From NCBI GenBank assembly GCA_044351265.1, contig JBILGC010000037.1, positions 1 to 20,329 on the forward strand: a DNA stretch of 20,329 nucleotides. The letters run 5' to 3'. Source of the stretch: JAJTFA01 sp044351265 (lineage in GTDB: Bacteria > Bacteroidota > Bacteroidia > UKL13-3). The stretch's first letter is position 1, and each line of letters begins with the position of its first letter. Both the position numbers and the translations under genes were made by a program. Shown here one piece after another: positions 14,023 through 20,329 of this stretch. The notes under the pieces are model-generated. The model did no database searches. It saw only the letters and a program-made list of their open reading frames with translations, and was not told where the DNA came from.

Positions 14023-15183
14023 ATGTTTCATAAAGAACAACTCTTCATTTTAATTCTTGTACTGCCTTTGTTCACCAATGCCCAAATTATGGTTACAGAG
14101 AGCAATGATACCCTAACACCTGCCAAAATAGTAAGAAACTATTTTATAGGAGAAGGCATCTCGGTTAGTAATATTGTTTTTAAAGGAGATCCAGATGCCT
14201 TGGCCGTTTTCACTGATTCCAGAGCACGCTTGGGTTTTAATGAAGGCATCATTCTCAGCACAGGTTTAGCAAGGCATGTTTGCGGTCCAAATACAAGGGA
14301 TAATGCTGGAGCTAATTTTGGACGACACTCATTTATGGATGAAGACATGAAAACTAAAACCGATATGTGTGATGGTGCTGTGCTTGAATTTGATTTTGTG
14401 CCACAGAAAGACAGTATTTTATTTGACTTTGTATTTGGCTCTGAAGAATACCCTGAATTCGTTAACAAAGAGTTTAACGACATCTTTGCCTTTTATATTT
14501 ACAAGAAAACACCTGCGCGAAGTAAGTCATACAATATGGGCAAACTACCAAATGGCAAAACAGTAATGATTAATAATGTAAATCAACTTACCAACAGTCA
14601 GTGGTATATTGCCAACAACCTGCCAACCATGCCTTTGTATGATTATATCGAATATGATGGCCTAACATCCATGCTTACGGCAGCCGCAAATGTTGAGCCA
14701 TATAAAACCTATCATTTAAAAATCATAATTGCTGATTTAGGTGATTGCGAATATGACTCAGGTGTATTGCTTAGGTCACGCTCCATGAGCAGTATATATT
14801 CAGTTTCCAGGGCAGAAAAAATTCCTAAACCTATAAGCAAGCAGATTTATCTAAACTTTGCTCAGGACTCATACAACCTGCTTCCAAAAGAGCAATTCAA
14901 AGTAAGAAAACTAGCTGATTCACTCTCCATTTTCCAATTTGACAGTATTGTAGTAGTAGGCCATACCGATTCAATAGGAAAGGAATACTACAATATACAA
15001 CTCTCTTTTAAAAGAGCGTTTACTGTTCAGCGTATACTATCTAAGCAGCTGAAAAAATCTGTTATAGTGAAAGCCTATGGTAAAGGTAGCCGCATACCCC
15101 TAAGACCCAATATAACAGAAGAACATAAATATATAAACAGAAGGGTTGAGTTGTTACTTTATCCACGTAAATCAGCAAAGTAA
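14023..15183 (+). CDS. Choice-of-anchor L domain protein with C-terminal OmpA domain
   Basis: From the ATG at 14023 the product has 386 residues. A signal peptide (QLFILILVLPLFTNA) is followed by a choice-of-anchor L domain. Typical blocks are VFTDSRARLGFNEGIILSTG, the acidic FDFVFGSEEYPEFVNKEFND segment and FAFYIYKK, ending near the DCEYDSGVLL motif. The C-terminal 110 residues form an OmpA-like peptidoglycan-binding domain, shown by VVVGHTDSIGKEYYNIQLS with the diaminopimelate-contacting Asp, FKRAFTVQRIL with the Arg, and YINRRVEL. In other proteins choice-of-anchor L is followed by varied surface-sorting tails; here OmpA should hold it to the cell wall or outer membrane. An in-frame ATG at 13999 would add MIMFILQC, which makes a poorer signal peptide. 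The gene stands alone after the rpsA terminator. Confidence 0.88.
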   Translation: MFHKEQLFILILVLPLFTNAQIMVTESNDTLTPAKIVRNYFIGEGISVSNIVFKGDPDALAVFTDSRARLGFNEGIILSTGLARHVCGPNTRDNAGANFGRHSFMDEDMKTKTDMCDGAVLEFDFVPQKDSILFDFVFGSEEYPEFVNKEFNDIFAFYIYKKTPARSKSYNMGKLPNGKTVMINNVNQLTNSQWYIANNLPTMPLYDYIEYDGLTSMLTAAANVEPYKTYHLKIIIADLGDCEYDSGVLLRSRSMSSIYSVSRAEKIPKPISKQIYLNFAQDSYNLLPKEQFKVRKLADSLSIFQFDSIVVVGHTDSIGKEYYNIQLSFKRAFTVQRILSKQLKKSVIVKAYGKGSRIPLRPNITEEHKYINRRVELLLYPRKSAK

Positions 15184-15300
15184 GGGATTAGGTGCAATTC
15201 TTACCCAATTGAATGTATAGGTATATTTTATAAATAAAATCCGATTTTTGAATAATATAATATATCATTGTTCATATTGTGATATAAAATTTCATAATAA

Positions 15301-16008
15301 ATGGCTCCACATAAAGCACATATTCTGATAATTGACGATGATAAAGAATTGTCCGGATTAATCAAAAAACATCTCACGGATGAACAATATCAAGTTGACT
15401 GCATGAATAATGGAGCCAAGGGTGTGATGTTTTTTCAAACGGCTAAGATTAATCTTGTTTTGATTGATATTGTTATGCCGGAATTAAACGGTATAGAAGC
15501 AGCAAAAGCTATAAGACACCACAATCAAGATGTTCCTATCATCTTTCTTACCTCTCAAAGCGATATCCAAACCAAACTGGAGGGATTCAAGGCAGGTGCC
15601 GATGATTACTTGATTAAACCATTTAATATAGAAGAGTTGAAAATGCGCATTGGTGCTGTGCTTAGAAGAAAAACAGGGAGCATAAAAAAATCTGAACTAC
15701 ATGAAAACTTAACTCTTGGAATTTTCACCTTTAATTATCAAACCCGAGAGCTTAAATCGCCTGCCCAAACCAAATTGCTAAGCATAAAAGAAGCTGATCT
15801 GCTTAAGCTGCTATTTGATAATATAGGTGAACTAGTGAAGAGGGATACCATACTTACCTACGTTTGGGGAAAGGTAGATGATTATGCTGCCAATAGTATG
15901 GATGTTTATCTTTCAAGATTGAGAAAGTTACTAAAAGAAGACAGCCAAATCATGATAGAAAACCTGCACGGAACAGGATATAAGTTACATATTCACAATA
16001 CTAAGTGA
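15301..16008 (+). CDS. OmpR/PhoB-family response regulator
   Basis: The 235-residue protein is a two-domain transcription regulator. The receiver domain (about 6-122) has the acidic pocket D12-D13-D14, the phosphoacceptor D56 in VLIDIVMPELNG, T84 and K106 in the YLIKPF motif. All key residues are intact. The winged-helix DNA-binding domain (about 134-232) shows the segment SIKEADLLKLLFDN, then VKRDTILTYVWG, the recognition-helix region SMDVYLSRLRKLL and the closing ENLHGTGYKL. It is expected to bind promoter DNA as a phosphorylated dimer. The convergent histidine kinase overlaps its last 24 bases, so the two genes are a probable pair. The 117-base AT-rich gap upstream holds only a weak box, TATCATTG at 15263-15270. 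Confidence 0.95.
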   Translation: MAPHKAHILIIDDDKELSGLIKKHLTDEQYQVDCMNNGAKGVMFFQTAKINLVLIDIVMPELNGIEAAKAIRHHNQDVPIIFLTSQSDIQTKLEGFKAGADDYLIKPFNIEELKMRIGAVLRRKTGSIKKSELHENLTLGIFTFNYQTRELKSPAQTKLLSIKEADLLKLLFDNIGELVKRDTILTYVWGKVDDYAANSMDVYLSRLRKLLKEDSQIMIENLHGTGYKLHIHNTK

Positions 16009-17871
16009 AGGTAGCCAAACGTAAAAAACAGAACCAACACCTACCTCACTCTCACACCACACTTTACCACCAAGTGATTTGCATAGTTTTTTTACAATAT
16101 ATAATCCCATTCCTGTTGAAGACTCACCTCCTGTTGGAACAGACTTTAGTCTCGAGAATTTGGTAAATAAGGCGGCCATGTCGGCTTTATCCATCCCTTG
16201 ACCCTCATCTTTCATGCTAAGCAGTATTCCATCCCTTTCATCCGTTACACCAATTTGAATTTTTTTATCAAAGTTTGAGTACTTAATGGCGTTAGAAAGC
16301 AAGTTATCTGCGATCCGCCTGAATTTCTGAGCATCTGTTATAAACACAAATTCTGCCGTATTCACTTCCAGTTCTATGCTTAATCGTTTTCTATCTGCTG
16401 TATTCTTGAAACTGTCACAGAGCATAGATAATGACTCATATAAATCAATTTCAGATAGATTCAGATTCATTTTACGCTCTTCCAAATAAGTTACATCTAA
16501 TAAATTCTGAATCATGTCGCTACTTTCCTGAACCAATTCCTGCATGTTTTTAAGAATAAATTTGTCATCTGAATTTATTTGCTTGGTCTGCAATTGTTGA
16601 ATATGGGTATGCAACCGCGTAAATGGCGACTTTAAATCATGACTTAGCACTGCCATGATATTATTTTTCTCTGTGTTGAGTTTGGTAAGCCTTTGGTTAA
16701 TTTTACTTTTTCTATAAAGCGTATAAGCAACAAATACTGCCATAATAAGCAGAAATACAACAATAATAATTGTTGTGCGCTGCTGTAGTTTTGCATTAAG
16801 TAAGTCTACTTCTTTCAATGCATTCTCTTTTTTGAGTATTGCATTTTCATTCTCCCTCCGTTCAGTCTGATAAATTGCATCAAGTTCATTAATACGATTG
16901 CTTTTTTTTATAGTTGCTGCTGAGTCTTCAAAAAGTTTTACACGTTCAAACACAAGCAGAGCCTCACGATATTTACCTGTTCTTTTATAAAATTCGCCCA
17001 AAACTTGAAAGACACCTAAGGTTAATTCAGGCTCCTGCAAACTATCAGCTAGATACTTAGCCTGCTTTAAATAACCTGACGCCCGTTTAAAATCTCCCCT
17101 ATCCATATAAATCTGAGCCGCAGCAATAAATAAAGCGGCACTAGCACTTTTATCAGATAAGGTTCTTCTGATAGCAATAGATTTTTCAATGCATAAAACA
17201 GCTAAATCATATGCGCCAAACTGCCTGTGAACCTTAGATTTATTAGCTAATGAAATGGCTACTCCTTCGGCATCATTTTTATTCTCGGACATCTGTTGGG
17301 CCTTATTAAAATAATTTAATGCACTCACCAAATGACCCGACTCAAAACAGGCAGCTCCAATAAGGTTATATAGATTAATCTTACCAACACCATTACTGCC
17401 GACAGAAAGTTCAAGTTCATCCAATGCTCGTATAGCATATTTAAGAACCTGACGATAATCTTTCAGATTCATATGTATGATGGCAATATCATTGCAAACC
17501 ATTGCCACATGAAAAGGGTCAGAAAGGGATTCATATTGCTTTAGAGCCACCATATATGTGGAGATAGCTTTATCATACCACGCCATCCTTCTATACACCC
17601 TTCCCAAAAGATTTAACGACTCAGCTTCACCCTTTTTATATCCAATTTCTTTAGACAAGCCAATAGATGTAAGAGCTACCTCACGAACATATTCATTATC
17701 CTGGTCGAGCATTTGATAGCAATTGGCAATAGCCTTATTCAGATATACGCTATCCGAAAGGTTTTTTACATGCAATCTTAAACTATCAATAGCAGTGTTT
17801 GCAATTACCGGGGCATAACTGCTTATCAAAAGAATTAAAAAACTTACTTTATTTGGAGTCTGTTTGAACAT
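15985..17871 (-). CDS. TPR-containing sensor histidine kinase
   Basis: This 628-residue protein has a signal peptide (1-25) and a periplasmic sensor made of about six tetratricopeptide repeats (about 45-315, for example AESLNLLGRVYRRMAWYDKA). A coiled coil (320-364), one membrane helix (366-386) and a kinase core follow. In the HisKA domain the H box is LSHDLKSPF with phosphoacceptor H411. The ATPase domain shows the N box DNLLSNAIKYS (N523), G1 DEGQGM (555-560) and G2 GMGLYIV (587-593). No receiver or output domain follows. TPR-sensor kinases of this type are common in Bacteroidota; the stimulus is unknown. The gene ends inside the response-regulator gene on the other strand. It starts 20 bases from the divergent aroE. 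Confidence 0.95.
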   Translation of the reverse strand: MFKQTPNKVSFLILLISSYAPVIANTAIDSLRLHVKNLSDSVYLNKAIANCYQMLDQDNEYVREVALTSIGLSKEIGYKKGEAESLNLLGRVYRRMAWYDKAISTYMVALKQYESLSDPFHVAMVCNDIAIIHMNLKDYRQVLKYAIRALDELELSVGSNGVGKINLYNLIGAACFESGHLVSALNYFNKAQQMSENKNDAEGVAISLANKSKVHRQFGAYDLAVLCIEKSIAIRRTLSDKSASAALFIAAAQIYMDRGDFKRASGYLKQAKYLADSLQEPELTLGVFQVLGEFYKRTGKYREALLVFERVKLFEDSAATIKKSNRINELDAIYQTERRENENAILKKENALKEVDLLNAKLQQRTTIIIVVFLLIMAVFVAYTLYRKSKINQRLTKLNTEKNNIMAVLSHDLKSPFTRLHTHIQQLQTKQINSDDKFILKNMQELVQESSDMIQNLLDVTYLEERKMNLNLSEIDLYESLSMLCDSFKNTADRKRLSIELEVNTAEFVFITDAQKFRRIADNLLSNAIKYSNFDKKIQIGVTDERDGILLSMKDEGQGMDKADMAALFTKFSRLKSVPTGGESSTGMGLYIVKKLCKSLGGKVWCESEVGVGSVFYVWLPSLSIVNM

Positions 17872-17878
17872 TAATTAT

Positions 17879-17886
17879 CAAAAATA
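17879..17886 (-). promoter_or_regulatory. -7 box TATTTTTG immediately before the histidine kinase
   Basis: On the minus strand TATTTTTG is an exact TAnnTTTG match, 7 bases before the kinase ATG at 17871. It lies in the 20-base gap shared with divergent aroE. The transcript would start at or next to the start codon. No -33 element is evident. Confidence 0.5.
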
Positions 17887-17891
17887 CCGAA

Positions 17892-18659
17892 ATGATTGAA
17901 TTTGGACTCATAGGTTACCCTTTAAATAATACCTTTTCTAAAGATTTTTATGCTGAAAGGTTTAAAAAGCTTGGGTTAAGCAACCATGTATACAACAATT
18001 TTACGCTAAGAAGCGTACAGGATTTTGAGCCTATGCTGAAGCATTCAGATACTTTTAGGGGCTTTAATGTAACTATACCCTACAAGCAGTCAATAATAAG
18101 ATATTTAAATACCTTGTCTGATGAGGCTATGGCCTGTAATGCGGTGAATTGCATAAAAGCTACATATAATTATGCGCACAAAAAATACTTTCTAAAAGGA
18201 TACAATACCGATGTATACGGATTTGAGCAATCATTTACACCCTTGCTAAATGATTTGCATAAAAATAGTCAGGCTTTGATAATCGGATCAGGAGGGGCTG
18301 CGCAGGCGGTATCTTTCATTCTTAAAAAATTGGGCATTCGCTTTAAGATTTTAAGCCGCAAACCAAAAGCACCCGACCTTATACCATACTCTGCCTTAAC
18401 CGAAGATATAATTGGAAATCATTTGATGATAATAAACTGTACGCCTCTGGGCATGTACCCTAATATTGAATCGAAACCGGATATACCGTATCAATTTATT
18501 AGCAAACATCACGTTTGTTATGACTTGGTTTATTTGCCTGAAAAAACAGCATTTCTAAATGCATGCAAGGATAGAAATGCCATTACCAAAAACGGACTTG
18601 AAATGCTTCAGTTACAAGCTGAAAAGAGCTTGGAAATTTGGTTAAGCAATGAATTTTAA
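17892..18659 (+). CDS. aroE: Shikimate dehydrogenase
   Basis: AroE reduces 3-dehydroshikimate to shikimate with NADPH in aromatic amino acid synthesis. The 255-residue protein opens with FGLIGYPLNNTFSKDFY, where the substrate-site S16 is kept and the usual first serine is T14. The catalytic lysine is K65 in FNVTIPYKQ, paired with D107 in GYNTDVYGF. The nucleotide-binding loop is IGSGGAAQAV (131-140), followed by NCTPLGMYPN and the C-terminal GLEMLQLQAEKS. The NADP-preference loop reads LSRKPKAPD; the basic residues after the second strand favour NADPH. Its stop overlaps the convergent purB stop by four bases (TTAA). Confidence 0.95.
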   Translation: MIEFGLIGYPLNNTFSKDFYAERFKKLGLSNHVYNNFTLRSVQDFEPMLKHSDTFRGFNVTIPYKQSIIRYLNTLSDEAMACNAVNCIKATYNYAHKKYFLKGYNTDVYGFEQSFTPLLNDLHKNSQALIIGSGGAAQAVSFILKKLGIRFKILSRKPKAPDLIPYSALTEDIIGNHLMIINCTPLGMYPNIESKPDIPYQFISKHHVCYDLVYLPEKTAFLNACKDRNAITKNGLEMLQLQAEKSLEIWLSNEF

Positions 18660-20002
18660 TATACACCTGTATAGTTGTGCGGAGTAATTCTTTTTAATTC
18701 AGCTTTTACCTTAGTGCTAACCTTTAATCCATTAATAAACTTGTGCATTTCCTTCTGAGTAAGGTGTTTGTTTGTGCGGGTTAGCGCTTTTAAAGTCTCA
18801 TAAGGTTGCGGATATCCTTCCCTGCGCAAAACTGTTTGTATGGCTTCTGCCACTACTGCCCAGTTGGCTTCCAGATGCCTGTGCAATGCAGGTTCATTCA
18901 ACAGTAACTTATCTAATCCTTTCATTAACGATTTCATAGCAATTAGGCTATGGGCCATTGGCACACCCAGGTTCCTTAGAACGGTTGAGTCTGTTAAATC
19001 ACGTTGCAAACGAGAAATTGGCAACTTGGCTGCAAGGTGTTCATAAATAGCATTGGCCATTCCAAGGTTACCCTCTGCATTTTCAAAATCAATGGGATTA
19101 ACTTTATGAGGCATGGCAGATGATCCTACTTCGCCTTTTTTGAGTTGTTGCTTAAAGTATTCCATTGAAATATACTGCCAAAAATCCCTGCTCAAGTCAA
19201 TGAGAATGGTATTGATTCGCTTCCATGCATCACAAGTAGCGGCAAGGTTATCATAATGCTCAATCTGTGTGGTTAACTGCGAACGGGTAAGCCCGAGAGA
19301 GAATTGAAAAGCATTGGCAAATCTAGGCCAGTTAATTTTAGGATAGGCAATATGGTGTGCATTGAAATTACCTGTTGCACCTCCAAATTTTGCGCTGTAT
19401 GGCACCTGCTTTAATTGATTTAACTGTACTTCCAAACGTTCCGCAAACACTCCTATTTCTTTACCAAGCTTTGTGGGTGATGCCGGCTGTCCGTGTGTGT
19501 GTGCCAGCATTGGAATATTTTTCCATGTTTTGGCTAAGGTATGAAGCTTTTTAAGCAAAGCATCAAGTTCAGGAAACATTACTTGCTTATGTGCATCCAA
19601 CAGTGAAAGCGGAATAGCTGTATTGTTTATATCCTGAGAGGTGAGACCAAAATGAACGAACTCCTTTAATCCTCCCAAACCCATGATATCTAACTTTTCT
19701 TTAATAAAGTATTCAACTGCTTTAACATCATGATTGGTAGTTGCTTCTATTTGTTTAATCTGTAGTGCATCTGCCTCAGAAAAAGCAGTATAAACTTGCC
19801 TTAAATCCTTTTTGTGTTGAGCATTTACCTTACCTTTCATTTGCGGCAGCGGTATTTCAGCAATGGCTATAAAATATTCTATTTCTACCAGCACCCGGTA
19901 TTGTATCAATGCAAATTCGCTAAAATAAGAGGCTAGTTTTTGGCTATGTATGCGGTAGCGCCCGTCAACCGGAGAAACTGCTGTTAAGGTAGATAGTTCC
20001 AT
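18656..20002 (-). CDS. purB: Adenylosuccinate lyase, E. coli-type
   Basis: PurB catalyses two fumarate-releasing steps in purine synthesis (SAICAR to AICAR, and adenylosuccinate to AMP). The 448-residue sequence begins LSTLTAVSPVDGRYRIHSQKL, characteristic of the E. coli-like rather than the B. subtilis-like branch. The superfamily signature with the catalytic serine loop is SSAMPHKVNPIDFEN. The active-site histidine region is HTHGQPASPTKLGKE, and TSQDINNTA supplies substrate contacts. The length is normal. It converges on aroE with a four-base overlap and diverges from sppA across 152 bases. Confidence 0.97.
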   Translation of the reverse strand: MELSTLTAVSPVDGRYRIHSQKLASYFSEFALIQYRVLVEIEYFIAIAEIPLPQMKGKVNAQHKKDLRQVYTAFSEADALQIKQIEATTNHDVKAVEYFIKEKLDIMGLGGLKEFVHFGLTSQDINNTAIPLSLLDAHKQVMFPELDALLKKLHTLAKTWKNIPMLAHTHGQPASPTKLGKEIGVFAERLEVQLNQLKQVPYSAKFGGATGNFNAHHIAYPKINWPRFANAFQFSLGLTRSQLTTQIEHYDNLAATCDAWKRINTILIDLSRDFWQYISMEYFKQQLKKGEVGSSAMPHKVNPIDFENAEGNLGMANAIYEHLAAKLPISRLQRDLTDSTVLRNLGVPMAHSLIAMKSLMKGLDKLLLNEPALHRHLEANWAVVAEAIQTVLRREGYPQPYETLKALTRTNKHLTQKEMHKFINGLKVSTKVKAELKRITPHNYTGVY

Positions 20003-20008
20003 ATGGCA

Positions 20009-20016
20009 CGAAAATA
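20009..20016 (-). promoter_or_regulatory. Putative -7 box TATTTTCG of purB
   Basis: On the minus strand TATTTTCG lies 6 bases before the purB ATG. It has the same sequence and nearly the same spacing as the box before the glycosyltransferase gene. This suggests a real element with a T-to-C variant. No -33 element is clear. Confidence 0.4.
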
Positions 20017-20139
20017 CGGCCTAAGATATAATTTATTGGCATCACCGCTTAAATCTTTTTTTTAACCGAGAACTTACAATTCAAACCCACTATCATGATT
20101 ACATATTAAATTATAAAACAAACTGCTTAATTTGCTTAA

Positions 20140-20147
20140 TAATATTG
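20140..20147 (+). promoter_or_regulatory. Possible -7 box TAATATTG of sppA
   Basis: TAATATTG has one mismatch to TAnnTTTG and again stands 7 bases before the ATG, at 20155. Alone it would be weak; the repeated spacing at other genes here supports it. Confidence 0.3.
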
Positions 20148-20154
20148 TTGTATC

Positions 20155-20329
20155 ATGAAACAGTTTTTTAAAATGCTGCTGGCATCCATTCTGGGTGTTA
20201 TTATTTCTGGTTTTCTTCTGATTTTAATTCTTGTTGGCATTGCTGCATCCATAGCCGGTGGTGCTAAAGATGATGAATCAGCCATTAGTGAAAATAGCAT
20301 ACTTCAGCTTAACCTGAGTTATGATATTC
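20155..20329 (+). CDS. sppA: Signal peptide peptidase SppA, N-terminal fragment (3' truncated by window edge)
   Basis: Only the first 58 residues are in the window. MKQFFKMLLASILGVIISG and the following hydrophobic helix (about 8-34) form the N-terminal signal anchor. Then come a short acidic linker (KDDESAISE) and NSILQLNLSYDI, which matches the start of the first protease domain of 67K-type SppA in Bacteroidota. SppA is a membrane serine protease that degrades cleaved signal peptides. The catalytic Ser-Lys dyad would lie beyond the window, so the call rests on the N-terminal pattern alone. Confidence 0.82.
   Translation, partial: MKQFFKMLLASILGVIISGFLLILILVGIAASIAGGAKDDESAISENSILQLNLSYDI

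Noticed and set aside
15184..15300. AT-rich gap before the response regulator as an attachment site or origin
   Set aside because: I found no repeated boxes, DnaA-like sites or flanking duplications, only general AT richness and one weak -7-like box.

Overview
The window looks like a chromosomal piece of a Bacteroidota genome. The DNA is AT-rich. Promoter-like boxes follow the phylum's TAnnTTTG pattern, and Shine-Dalgarno sequences are nearly absent. Several proteins have phylum-typical forms: a 601-residue S1 with an FDW N-terminus, a choice-of-anchor L/OmpA surface protein, a TPR-sensor histidine kinase and a lone CcmB. I cannot place it below phylum with confidence; a Chitinophagales or Sphingobacteriales-like lineage is a guess. 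No tRNA, rRNA, CRISPR array, insertion sequence or phage gene is visible, and no stretch over about 150 bases lacks a gene.

Layout, left to right. (1) 1-2498: the end of a phasin-like coiled-coil protein, an overlapping ABC1/UbiB atypical kinase, and a 209-residue helical protein with a three-fold internal repeat, tightly packed as one unit. (2) 2577-4965: a membrane glycosyltransferase, rsmG (16S rRNA methyltransferase) and a secreted thioredoxin-like protein with its own promoter and terminator. (3) 5022-6239 on the minus strand: a LolC/E-type ABC permease. Divergent from it, 6252-9015 holds a NamZ-type (DUF1343) muramidase, ccmB and fmt. (4) 9054-12014: a compact exosortase cassette. It has a near-ideal Bacteroidota promoter, a 63-residue putative target with a C-terminal sorting signal, the exosortase, a small exosortase-F-type associated membrane protein, and a large HTTM membrane protein with a decayed DCC thioredoxin-like segment. 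(5) 12110-13915: rpsA with a strong intrinsic terminator. (6) 14023-15183: choice-of-anchor L/OmpA protein. (7) 15301-17871: an OmpR-type response regulator and a TPR histidine kinase whose 3' ends overlap convergently. (8) 17892-20002: aroE and purB, also overlapping convergently, then the start of sppA, cut by the window edge.

Most genes are housekeeping. The exosortase cassette is the most notable system: a dedicated protein-sorting enzyme with a tiny candidate substrate directly upstream, and two membrane partners joined to it by start/stop overlaps. The phasin-like/UbiB/repeat-coil unit is the second candidate for a little-described functional group. Two further patterns run across the window. 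Five genes are best read from TTG start codons (rsmG, the LolC/E-like gene, fmt, the exosortase and rpsA). At least three promoter-like boxes sit only 6-7 bases before the start codon, which suggests leaderless or nearly leaderless transcripts.
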